A stretch of 64,000 nt of DNA from Branchinecta lynchi (Eukaryota; Arthropoda; Branchiopoda; Anostraca; Branchinectidae), in NCBI GenBank assembly GCA_023053575.1, contig JAKZAP010000006.1, forward strand, positions 11,851,280 to 11,915,279, read 5' to 3'. Of this stretch, positions 23,560 through 33,999 are shown piece by piece. Below the pieces are notes generated by a model. The model saw nothing but the letters and a program-made list of their open reading frames with translations. It was not told the origin of the DNA and did no database searches. Every line of letters begins with the position of its first letter. Positions within the stretch are counted from its first letter, which is position 1. Both the position numbers and the translations under genes were made by a program.

Positions 23560-24089
23560 GTCTCTTCTTGGTCTCTTCAGTCTGCTATAGTCCAGCTTGA
23601 GTTTTTGTAACCCTGGAGCAAAGATCAGACTGAACAGTACAGTAGAGTTGTTATTGAAAACTTTTCTGAACACTTTTCTTTGTAATCGGTGTCACTGATT
23701 TGCCTGTTAAACCTTAACCAAAAGCTAGTTTATGCTATATCTTTGAATTGGATACACTCAACTAATTTGACTGTTACAACCATATTAACCTCATTGGCAG
23801 CAACTGTGTATCTCACGAGGATCCTTGATTCCAAAGCATGGAAGTGCTGCGTTCTTTTCTTTCAGTGCGCTTGCAAGGATTTTACAGATTTCAGATGCAT
23901 TGCCCTCAAATTTATTTTTCACAGCACAAGAATCCGTCAGCTTAATTAGCTTGTGAAGCAAAATTTTTCCTTCTTGCACCTGACTTGTATCGTAAAATTT
24001 AACCGTAGTGTCTATGGCTTTGTCCATTACCGTTCTCTAGGGCCCGCCACAGTAATGTCACGATTGGGCTGTAAACAAGCAGCTCACAC

Positions 24090-24351
24090 CAATCATACAC
24101 AATCCTCAGTTTTTGGGCATGGTACCCCATTGTCTGGGCATGCCTCAACATATAGGCATGGTGCTCATACATTGGGGAACCCACCCCCATGCAAATCTGA
24201 AAGGAAATTTGCTTTTCATACACATTTTTATGGTGGTATCATGCCCTTGCTGCAATGCATGGTGCCCCAGTGTATGAGCACCATACATATACTTTGGGGC
24301 ATGCCCAGATGCTGGGACACCATGCCCAAAAATTAAGGATTTGTGTGACTG
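24090..24351. mobile_element. Short relative of the fold-back hAT-type element, in the CKS1 intron
   Basis: Ends CAATCATACACAATCCTCAG and its near-complement AATTAAGGATTTGTGTGACTG, as in 14551-15295, with internal GGGCATGGTACCCC and GGCATGCC palindromes. Flanks GCTCACAC and GCTTGCGC agree at 5 of 8 positions, the three differences all being transitions. Confidence 0.72.
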
Positions 24352-24889
24352 GCTTGCGCTCACCCATTTATTGTCTGGATAATATCCAATATGTCACAGC
24401 AGTTGCTAGTTATGCTGAACTAGAACCAACTGAACTAGCATTGTGTCACGGTGGCCTGAGTGAGGTCAATCCCAGAATTTTCTTTTTTTTTTACTGTCAT
24501 CCCTAAATTCCAAGCCTTTGTCTCAGGTGCAATGCCCATATGCATACCTGTGTTAGTGGGTATTGTCATTTGTCATCATGTTAGAACAGACAAACTTGAT
24601 GCCATAGGTATCCTTTCGTCTGGCATCAAAAGGAAAAACAATCAGCAAGATTAGAAAAGATGCCAGAAAAAGAGAACATGTCAAGAACCAAAAGTGTGTT
24701 CACCATCAGTAAATTAAAATTCATCGCTGCTTCTTGTAACAAGCTGCTGGTCTAAATCACTTTTGAATTTCAGGATTGCGCTCTGTATAGTATAGCGTAG
24801 CCTACATCTTTTGATGGGGTGGAAACAACCTTTCTCACAAATGTTTCAGTCCTGTGTTGAGCCATTTAAAAATGCAGTTTTTTTTTTAG

Positions 24890-25097
24890 ACACGTCATCC
24901 TACCACCAGAATTAGCAAAGATTGTCCCAAGAACTCACTTGATGACTGAAACTGAATGGCGAAACTTGGGAGTTCAGCAGAGCCCTGGCTGGGTTCACTA
25001 CATGATTCACTCCCCTGAACCTCACATCCTACTTTTCCGGAGAGTTCGAACTGACAAAGTAGTCACTGTGAGAACCAGAGAAGTGGATTTCGTTTGA
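24890..25097 (+). CDS. CKS1: CKS1 cyclin-dependent kinase regulatory subunit, exon 2
   Basis: After a T-rich tract ending in TTTTTTTAG, this 208-nt exon completes the Arg21 codon (AG|A) and encodes [18 protein letters not shown], then [20 protein letters not shown], then [13 protein letters not shown] and a 17-residue tail, ending in TGA at 25095. The HxPEPH hinge that controls CKS domain swapping is intact (His61 to His66). Anion-pocket residues Arg21, Ser52, Trp55 and Arg72 are present, each offset by one from human numbering. The whole protein is 89 aa against 79 in human CKS1. The extra C-terminal residues after FRR ([17 protein letters not shown]) resemble no CKS tail I know. The gene looks intact. 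No AATAAA was seen soon after the stop. Confidence 0.95.
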
Positions 25098-25382
25098 ACT
25101 TCGGGTCGAATTTTAGATGTGTCAGAAAAGGTGACTTGTAGTGCATGAAGAGGACCAACTCCTGACTGGTGATTACGGGTACCTTGTTATTCCGAGCCGT
25201 ACTACCACATTATATTAAGTGTCATAAGTTTTTTGCATACATTTCTCAGCTATTGGAAAATTAGCATAGTGTACTGACTACCTGTCCTCTATTATCATGA
25301 ACAAACGATCAGAGTGCTCTTGGACTGGAATTCCTGCCCGGAGTGTCGACACCATCATCGTTTCCATATGGAAAGCTGAGAT
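25098..25382 (+). other. CKS1 3' flank
   Basis: Probable 3' UTR and downstream DNA. No canonical AATAAA seen before family 1 copy d begins. Confidence 0.5.
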
Positions 25383-26400
25383 TTTGTTGGATCCCAAAAC
25401 GTAAGTGGAGGGATACTTATGACATCGCAAAAGTTGTCCGTCTGTCTGCACGATAAATCTCGAAAGGACTGAGATATTTTGATGAAACTTGATGGGAGGA
25501 TTCTTTGGGTCAAAGTACAGGTCAATTTCGGACATGGGCTCTGTAGCCCTATATTTGAGTGTGAGGGAGGGGTTTCAAATTAAGGGGCAAAAACAGTGTT
25601 TTTGAAAGCTATTGAGCTAGTTGATTTAGGGGTAAGAAAACATGCTGAATTCGAATATGAAATTTATTTTCTCGACGAAGAAATAGTTCACCCGCAATCC
25701 GGCGAAAACCGGAAAATTAGAGGTTCGATTTAGGAACAAGGAGACATACTGAGTCCGAATATGAAATTTATTTTCTCGCCGGACAATTAGTTCGGCCGGA
25801 ATCCGGCCAAAACCGGAGAATTTGTTAAAAGTAAAAGTTTTATTTGAATTTGATAAAATGTTCGATTTGCGGGTAAGAAGACCTGCTGAATCCGCATATG
25901 ACAATCATTTTCTCACCGGATGTATAGATCGCTCGGAATGGGGCTGAAACCGGAAAATTTATTAAAAGTTAAAGTTTAATCTGAAGTTGATTAGTGGTTG
26001 AACGTAGGGGTAAAGAGACCTGCTGAATTCGTTTTTGAGCTTTATGTTTTTGCCAGACAAGTAGTTTGTCCGGAATCCGGCCGAAACCGAAAATTGGGCA
26101 GAAGCAAGGAACGAAGGGATACGACGTAGGCTATAGGGTAAACCATACGCTGAATCTTTATTTAAATATTTGACAGCGAAAAACGGATATCTCAATATAT
26201 CTGAACTTGTTGAAATTCAGCTGGCGTATCCGGTTTGCACTGTCAAATACGAACTTGGTCTTCTCCGATTATTAACCTGTTTGTGAATGTTAAAGTAAAA
26301 ATACATAAGAAGTCTGTTGAGGACCGAATATCTACAAGACCGAATTGTAGGGAGCAAATATTACAGTTTTTGGGATCCCATCGAAACCTTTGGTCTTGTT
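25383..26400 (+). mobile_element. Family 1 element, copy d
   Basis: Starts TTGTTGGATCCCAAAACG and has a short microsatellite and four to five diverged units with CCGGAATCCGGCCAAAACCGG. It ends TTTTTGGGATCCCATCGAAA and CCTTTGGTCTTGTT. Shorter and more diverged than b and c. It lies just downstream of CKS1. Confidence 0.86.
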
Positions 26401-27190
26401 TCAACTTGATGATGCGAGTGGAGAAAATTTGGTCCGGAAATCGTGATCGTCTGTTCCTTCCTACTGTAATTAGGAGTTCTGTTTTCCCGCTGGCCCAAAT
26501 ATTGGATACCGATTGCCCTTCCGTCGGTCGGCCTATCCCGTGATTCATGGTTAGGAAGATAAAACTTCGGAAGGCATATAAGCCACATGGTCAATTGAAA
26601 ATCCTAATTTTTCCGATTCGTCCCCTAATAAAAACTGCTAAACATCGACGAAACTTCACCCCAGTTGTGTTCTATTATGTTATAGCCCAGTAGGCTAATG
26701 AAAGTTCAAGATCTCTTAAATTTGCTGTGAAAAGTAGAATCTCTTCAAAGTAATTGCGAATTTTAAATAGAAGTCGATATTGCATTCTGCTCCTGAACTG
26801 CAAAATTTCTTCAAATGAAAGTTAAAAATTTATAATCTCTACCGTGATACCGAGATAAGATCAATACGAAGTAGAGACTAGACCTACGTTGCCTGGGCAA
26901 CGTGAAGTGTTGCAGCAACCCTTCTTCGGCTTCGCCGACTAAGCTTCGCCGACTGGTTTTATTTCTTCGCTAACGGTTAAATGCTGAATTTGTCAACCCA
27001 TCGATGTTTTTAAAATGCTATGTTCCAATTCATGAGAATATTTTTCTGAAATGATGACAAAATCTTTAATCAAATGGTTATCCCTCAGCGTTTAAAAAAA
27101 ACAACAGAATATCGGAAGTAGGGACTAAATTGACTTTGCAGCCAGTTCAGCCTTATCCTTTTCAATCCTAGACATCATGACTTGTATAGG
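26401..27190. other. Unassigned DNA
   Basis: Holds short palindromic motifs GTTGCCTGGGCAAC and GTTGCAGCAAC near 26890-26920 and a duplicated CTTCGCCGACT. No gene seen. Confidence 0.4.
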
Positions 27191-28065
27191 TAGGGGAGAG
27201 ATAGGTAAGACGGACCCGATAATGGTTTTTCGATTGCTGCCTTTTATGTTTCTGGAACATCGGAACGAACTTTACTCCGTCGGATAGCTTATCCATCCCT
27301 GCTTCCTTGCTGTCTTTTGGACAATTTTTCTCCCAACGGTTTCTGAGATAAAACAGATTTGGTAGGGTAAGGGGGTGGCAAGATGGACCACCACTAACCA
27401 CCAGAGGGGTGGTCATTATCGTAATCAGCTCCAGTTATTTAATTTGATATAAATTAATGAAGTAAAAACGGTAATGTCCACAGTGACTCTTTTCAACACG
27501 GTGAAGCAAGAAAAGTCAAAACGAAGTGTATGAAGTGATGCCTTTTGCCGTTCCTCCAGACGGGATGGGGTTTGATAGCTTCATCAATGCGGTCCTCAAA
27601 CTGACTGTTCCCTTTTCAATGGTTTCTTGAAAATTGGATGAGGGAAAAATCCTTTTCCAGAACAACATTTCAATCTCGTCACATTCCTGTTCTTTCAGTT
27701 CTCCCCCCAGGCTCTTCCCCTGGTGACCCCCGGTCCGTCTTACCAACAAATCATGTGGTCCGTATTATCTGCAACGGGTAGATTTTAAACCAAACTCGCT
27801 AAATGCCACAGAATGGAGGTGTCATTACTTCTAAAGAAAGTAGAGAGTCGGAACTGTCTGGCAACAAAACCAGAGATATCGCAAAAAATACTTGACATCA
27901 ATTTTTTCCAAAGCAGCCTCCAAATAAGCCAATCTTCTTGGTTTTTTCGGGAGATCTGAAGGTTGGATGGCTGTACCTTACTGTCACCACTAGACAGCAT
28001 TGCTACCAATCTCTGAATTTTAAAATGGAAAGGTCCGTCTTATATCTTAGCTGTCTCTCCCCTAC
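27191..28065. mobile_element. TIR element with GTAGGGGAGAGA ends
   Basis: Left end GTAGGGGAGAGATAGGTAAG and right end CTTAGCTGTCTCTCCCCTAC are inverted repeats, each beside a GGTCCGTCTTA or TAAGACGGACC motif that recurs inside (near 27733). No clear target duplication and no transposase. Confidence 0.6.
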
Positions 28066-28106
28066 ACATACTAGGAAAAGTCGGAAGCCCCTCATCGCCG
28101 AAGATG

Positions 28107-28322
28107 ATTATGGTGTAATACTCTATATGACTTAAGTCCAGAACACGCTAGTGACCCTCAGGAAGAAGGAGTATGCGTCTCCGTAACGACTCAAACTCAA
28201 CGACTCAAATCCTGTGTCAGTCAATCACGGCGATCTTTGAGACCAGCTGTGTTGCCACTTCTGCCTTTATTCCGCTAGGTACCCGGAGAGGCCGGAGATT
28301 TTGCATCGACAAGAAGAGACAG
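28107..28322 (+). repeat. Family D repeat, uninterrupted copy
   Basis: AATACTCTATATGACTTAAG, AGGAAGAAGGAGTATGCGTC, CTCCGTAACGACTCAAACTC and TAGGTACCCGGAGAGGCCGG. It contains a short internal duplication of AACGACTCAAA. Confidence 0.75.
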
Positions 28323-28540
28323 TTATCAAGAGTATCGCCGACTGTTAGTTACAAGTCCCTGACTTGTCTTACAGTTGAGTTCCGCCTATTCTTTGTTCAG
28401 AGTGTGTACCCTACCACTAAAGTTGTCAACCCCTCAAAGACTTAATTCTAAGTTACAGTGGAGACTCATTTTCTTACCCTCAGGTTTAAAGAGATCAAAC
28501 AAAATGTGCACCAATTTGCACTAGTTTCTAGCCCCTTATG

Positions 28541-29805
28541 CAGGGGCGTCTCGAGCCTTACTTCATTGGGGGGGGGGGGGCGAACCTGGTACAATTGACC
28601 GAATCGTTACCTGATTTTGACCGAATTTTTTCTTCTTCTAAAAACACAGCGAGCTGTCTTCCGGAAGCTGCAACGTAAAAGGTGCATAATATGTAAAAAA
28701 TCAAGTCTAAAGAGCCTTTTACCTTGGGGCGGGCGTCATGATTTGACAACGGACTCGGAAATCTGTGGACCCCAAACGTCGCTGTCGCCTAGCAATAACA
28801 TCACTAACGGCGCCTATTTTCTTAAAACATTTAACGATCCCACAACTACCTATTAAACCACACAGCTGTCTAGCAAAAAAAGGGACCATCCAGGGTAAAG
28901 TACATACAAAGTAAACTTATTCTGAATTTACAGCAAAAAAAGTAGGCTAGTTTTTACGTAACGACACTTGCGTAGGGTACTCGTCACAGAGGACGCAGGA
29001 TCGATCCCGACCCGGTCCATTTGGCTCCAAGTACCATTTTGCTTCAGAACAAAAGTGACTTGGGTCCGAGGGTTCGATCCCCCTAAGAGCCCTAAACCTT
29101 TTTGCTCCCATACCAGACCATAAAAACCGCTTGATTAATGATTGACAGGTACCTATTGGGAATGATATAAAACTATTCAACTATAGCAACTTTAGACGCA
29201 AATAGAACCAATACAAACAATGACCAATCACGTATCCTACACAGCGTATACACGGTTTGGATCGTGACAATAGGGTCATAGGAACTACTTGCTTATTCGT
29301 GAAGTACTCCAATCATTAGAAGTAAAAGCTTGGTAAAAGTTATGTAGAATGGCAACCAGCTGAAGCTACTGTTATGTGGCAGAGAACAACAGCTAAATAA
29401 ATGACAATTAAGTTACCGAGCTCAGTAACTGGGTTGAACCAAATAATGAATTAGGACTATCGAAAAACTAAACAAAACAAAAAAGGAACATATCGGGAGC
29501 GGTAAAACAACCGAATTCTGTAGTGGAATAAAATTCTTGTTAGGACCACCTAAAACAACCTAATTTCGCAAGTCAGGTAATAGATACGGACTAAACAAAA
29601 ATCCGGTGAATCACCGAATTCGTTCACGAATCAGAACCAAATAAATCTGATTAATGACCGAATTATGTAACGAACCGACCAAATGCGATAGAAAAGATAC
29701 GGAGTTGAGAAGAGTCCGGTGAATTGCCGAATCTGGTAACGAATGAGACCAAATAAACACGGAAATCATCGAGTTTACGAAGGGACGCACCGAATGTGGT
29801 GAAAT
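28541..29805. mobile_element. Decayed relative of the 47172-48368 element, inverted
   Basis: Begins CAGGGGCGTCTCGAGCC, matching the far end of the 47172 element in reverse. It shares AAAGGGACCATCCAGGGTAAA (near 28878) and the GAATTCGGT-type array (29520-29800, in reverse). The opposite end is missing. The 28940-29450 part has no match in the 47172 element. It holds two short stretches like a Pol III B box (GGATCGATCCC near 28997 and GGTTCGATCCC near 29071), possibly an inserted SINE remnant. Confidence 0.7.
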
Positions 29806-29819
29806 CGAGTTTTATTGTG

Positions 29820-30670
29820 CTAGCTTATATGGAAGCGTTTGACGAGATTTCCGGTATCGGATCTGGTCCGGATTTGAAACTCAACAAACGAAACACTTGT
29901 TCTTGACATGTATCAAGTTTCATGCATGTCCGATGACCCGTTCCAAAGTTATGCATGTTACTCTTTCCGGATTTCCCATCCCTCCACTCCCCCCACGATT
30001 CAGGTTCAGGTTTTTGTTACATTTGTTATTTAGTTTGTAATTACAAAAAAACTGAACCTGATGGCCGGATCGGGGAAGTAATTATTTCCAAGTTATTCTG
30101 GTCGGTTCCCTGATATGCCTGCCAAATTTCGTTGTCTAGCTTATGTGGAAGCGTTTCAAGAGATTCCCGGCGCCCCCAGTTATCGGACCTGATCCGGATT
30201 TGAAACTGAGCATCTGAAGCACTTGTTTTGACACATGTCAAGTTTCAAGCATCTTCGATTACCCGTTCTAAAATTATGCATGTTACTAGTTTCCGGATTT
30301 CCCATCCCTCTACTCCGAAGCACTTGTTCTTGACGCATCTCAATCCTTAAAGTGTAATTGTTTATTCGGCTTTAAATACAAGGTCGAATGGCGCTTTACG
30401 TTAGCGTCTCGGGCCTTCATGAAAGAGGTCGTAGGATCGATAACACATCTAGACATTTTCTTTTTGCTCCCCTTTTGCTACCCTTGTTCCTAGTTTTCGG
30501 ACTCCCGGATCCGGGGAAAGTCGGATCGGGGAAGTGATTATTTATAAGTTAATCTGGTCGGGTCCCTGATATGCCTGTCAAGTTTCATCGTCCTAGCTTA
30601 TATATGCAGAAGTGCCCAAACTAGCAAAACCGGGACAGACCGACAGAAATTACAATCGCTATATGGCACT
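29820..30670. repeat. Family 2 repeat array
   Basis: Three loose units with ATCCCCGGTC-like and GATCCGGATTTGAAACT motifs, CCGTTCCAAAGTTATGCATG, ATGCCTGCCAAATTTCG and CTAGCTTATATGGAAGCG, ending TATATGGCACTTGAATATGC and TCAAGT (stem ACTTGA/TCAAGT). Confidence 0.65.
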
Positions 30671-31039
30671 TGAATATGCTCAAGTATCATAAAAACAGAA
30701 GTTTCTCATATCCTTATGTTTGAAAGAGCTGTCAGCAGACATTAAAGACTCCGGCAAACTTTGCTTTGTGTGACGGGCAAAACTCGGCATGGCCGAAAAA
30801 GCGCTAAAATTAGTAGGCACAAAACGAAACAATGGAGAAAGGTTGGGATTTTAGAAGCTTATAATTCCACAAGGGAGCTAGGTATATTATAAAAGGCAGA
30901 ATAAGCAAGAGAAGTCCTTTAAGAACGGCATATCATCGATATTATGACAAACAGTCACGTCGTCCTATTTGTTGCTGTTACACCAAATCCTCATCCACAG
31001 ATAGGTTATATCCCCCCAAATATACCAGAGTTGGACTTG

Positions 31040-31800
31040 AGACCCGTCAGAGACGAAAGTAGCTCATGGGAAATCTGGGTCCAGGTGCTATGAACGGGAT
31101 GGGGGGGGGGGGGGGTCGGGATCAAATTGCGTATTTACACCTTTTTTCCTCAAGTGTACCAGCTTAGAGTTTGATTACAGTCACGGGTCAAAAACTTTTG
31201 TCATGGGCAATTTGGGCCCACTTACCCGTGAACGGGAAGGGTGGTGGTGGTTCAACTCTCCCTAACCCCTATGATCCAAAAGCACAAAGAAATGTCATCG
31301 CCTTATCTCCAGTTAATGTTAAAAACATTAAAAAAGGGGCAATCTGGGCCCAATTGCCCCTGAACCAAGTGGGGGTTGGGTTTGGGACCTGCAAAAAGTA
31401 AAAAGAGACCCCAATGCTCACAATAACGAACTTTACTCCTGGGCAATCTGGTCCCAGTTGCCCATGAACGGTGTGGGTGGGGGAGGTGCAACTTTAAAGG
31501 CAATTTTCCAGCCCTAGGATATATACGTCCAAGAAACTTCATGGTCCCATGTCCAGTTCTGGTCAAGTTATGAATATTATTCACTGGGCAATCTGGGCCC
31601 ATTTTCTCCTGAATCCGGTGGGTGTGGGGGGTGGGACCCCCAAAAGGCACAACTAGATCCCAATACCCACAAGTATACCAAGTTTGAACTTGATACTTGC
31701 ACTCGTTCACGAGTTATGAGCTCCACAAAATATGGTGTAAACCGAAAGCTGAAAGCTGCTACAGCGCTCGCAATAGTGGATTGTTCCAAGGATCACTTCA
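31040..31800. repeat. G-rich tandem repeat (family E)
   Basis: Four or five units of GGGCAATCTGGGCCCATTGC, a GGGTGGGGGTTGGGACC stretch and GAACTTTACTCC-type spacer. The end block reads GAGTTATGAGCTCCACAAAA, GAAAGCTGCTACAGCG and CTCGCAAT. The same end block is found at 50880-50955 and 52530-52590. Confidence 0.65.
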
Positions 31801-32214
31801 CTAAAAACAGATGAAATATACTTTGATCAGCTGATCGAGGCCTACCGAATGCCGTTGAAAACAAAATTCTATCTGTATTAGTTCAAAAGTTGCCTTTTTT
31901 TGCCATAGGCCAACTTTCTAATTTCACCACTTGGAAAGGAGCAAAGTATAAGCTCTAATTTCTTCAGCAGTGAAAGAACTTTTAAAGTTTAAGAGGCCCA
32001 TCTGACATCATTTATCTTCCTCACTACCAAGTGTAACAAATGGAATGATAAACTCAGCTGAAAAGCGAACAGAAACGGGTAGAAATAATAGACGGCAGCA
32101 CTTTCGGACCCGCGGGAAAATGACACTTTTTTTTTATTCTGTACCTTTTTCTGTTTATCACTCAAAGATGATGTATTGGCTATGGGGCCAGGGAACTGCC
32201 GCACATATTTGCCA

Positions 32215-33245
32215 ATCCGGTTCTGTAAATGATTTATCCAGAGCATCTGTTTTTTATTCGCAGAAAGTTCCATCCCGATCTCTCCAGTCAAAGCGGGTCA
32301 CGTATTCCCCCCACCCCCCCACCAATAGTTGTCGGATCCGGTCCAGATTTGAAAAAGATCACCAGAGAAGTGTCCTCTGTTCAATTATTAAATTTCACTC
32401 GAATCCAATCACCCGTTCCAAAGTTGCGCATGACTCAATATTCCGGATTCCCCACCCTCCACTGCCCCCACGATTATCAGATCGACGATTTTTTTTATTT
32501 TCGGGTTAGTTTGATAGGGTCCTCCCTATATGCCTACCAAGTTTCTTCGTGAAAATCCCCAAAACCACCATCACTGGGATTCCGGGAAACCCCCTCCATC
32601 CCACCCCCCAAGTGCCCGGATCCAGTACAATTGACTAAACTATTTATCTAGAGCAGATGCTTGTTCTTCCCAGCAAGTTTCACTTCGATTCCTCCGTTCT
32701 AATCGTTTCTTGATATTTCCGGTCCCCCCCCCCAACTCCCCCTGGCTATCGAATCCGGTCAAGACTTCAAACGGGACATCAGAGATATATAATCTATTCA
32801 GTTATTAAGTTTCATTCCAATCCGATCACCCGTTCGAAAGTTACACACTATTTTCAATTTCCCGGATTCCCCCGCCCTCCACTCCCCACAAAATGGTCGA
32901 ATCGGAAAACTGATTATTTATAAGTTGTTTTGATCTTGTCATGCCTGCCAAGTTTCATGGTCCTAACACTTCTGGAAGTACCCTAACTCGAAAACGTGTG
33001 ACAAACTGCCCCCAATTTTCAAGTTTCCACCGCCCTCCGCTCCCCTGCATATGGTCGGATCGGTAAACTGATTTTTCCAGGTTAGCTGGTTAGTTTGGTC
33101 GGGTCCTTGATAAGCCTGCCAAGTTTCATTGTCCTAGCACATCTGGAAGTACCCCACCTCGAACAAGTGGGACAATCCGGGCCGACCGACCGACCGACGG
33201 TCGGAATTGCGATCAGTATATGGCACTTGAGCCAGAGGCTGCAAA
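32215..33245. repeat. Family 2 repeat array, best copy
   Basis: At least three tandem units of about 250-290 bp, each with GATCCGGTC, AAGTTTCATTCCAATCCGAT or similar, CACCCGTTCCAAAGTTGC, a CCCCCCAC stretch, ATGCCTGCCAAGTTTC and CTAGCACATCTGGAAGTACC. The end carries (CCGA)n near 33180, then TATATGGCACTTGAGCC and CAAATGCC. No protein. Confidence 0.7.
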
Positions 33246-33556
33246 TGCCATAAAAAACACGACAAACTCAAAGTGTTGCTCTCGCAACACATAGGCTACA
33301 CAGCTTCACACTTTAGTTCACACACTGTAGGGTCTGGCTCAATTACAAGCAAAAACCACCCTTGTTGGCCCCAGGCAAGAGTTCTACGGAGCTTTCCAAA
33401 CGTAATGTCATATTCATCAATCCGCCCTAATTTCCACACTTTCCGTAAAAACCGCACAGGGTAGACCCTTACCACTTTCTAATAATAAGCGCAAATCGGG
33501 GTTCTAGGAAAAAAAAAAAACACGACAAAACCAAAGTGTTGCTCTCGCAACACAAT
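33246..33556 (+). repeat. Repeat with GTGTTGCTCTCGCAACAC hairpins at both ends
   Basis: ACGACAAACTCAAAGTGTTG plus CTCTCGCAACACA at 33259-33292, and ACGACAAAACCAAAGTGTTG plus CTCTCGCAACACA near 33523-33555. Between them lies about 230 bp including TAGACCCTTACCACTTTCTA. Each hairpin has a 7-bp GTGTTGC/GCAACAC stem and a TCTC loop. It follows directly on a family 2 array. Confidence 0.7.
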
Positions 33557-33999
33557 AAGATTAATTCCAGTAGCAAATACTGCAGTAAACTTTAATTCTT
33601 AATCGGAGATACTTTTTACAGTGCAAAGAAGAAGCAATTAAGTGCCACGTGTACCGCGTCATCAAACTTGCTTGACAGGTAAAACCGGTCCAAACTCTGG
33701 TCTAGTCGGGCTCGCTGCTATTCCTGCGGCGTAGATCAGTGACCCCATGTATTCTCTTCAAAATCGCCAGCTCGTTTAGTAACGGCCTCGAGCTGTTTTT
33801 TCGTTGTGTACGCTTGACTCGGATACTTTTCGGAGAGGATAAAGAAAACGCAAATTTCCACTGTTGGGCAAGCTGATTGCTAGTTGCATTCAACTTGTAT
33901 ACCTATTTAACTAAATCTGTTTAGAAGTGCGGATATAACAAGACACGGGAAGGGGTGGCCTGAAGTACTCATGCCAGGGGAGGTGAGACCCCTCACTTA
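33557..33999. other. Unassigned DNA before retroelement C
   Basis: A 63-codon minus frame at 33702-33893 resembles nothing I know. No other signal. Confidence 0.4.

Noticed and set aside
28960..29095. Possible tRNA gene (GGTTCGATCC box)
   Set aside because: No matching acceptor stem or full cloverleaf could be built; at most a SINE-like remnant.
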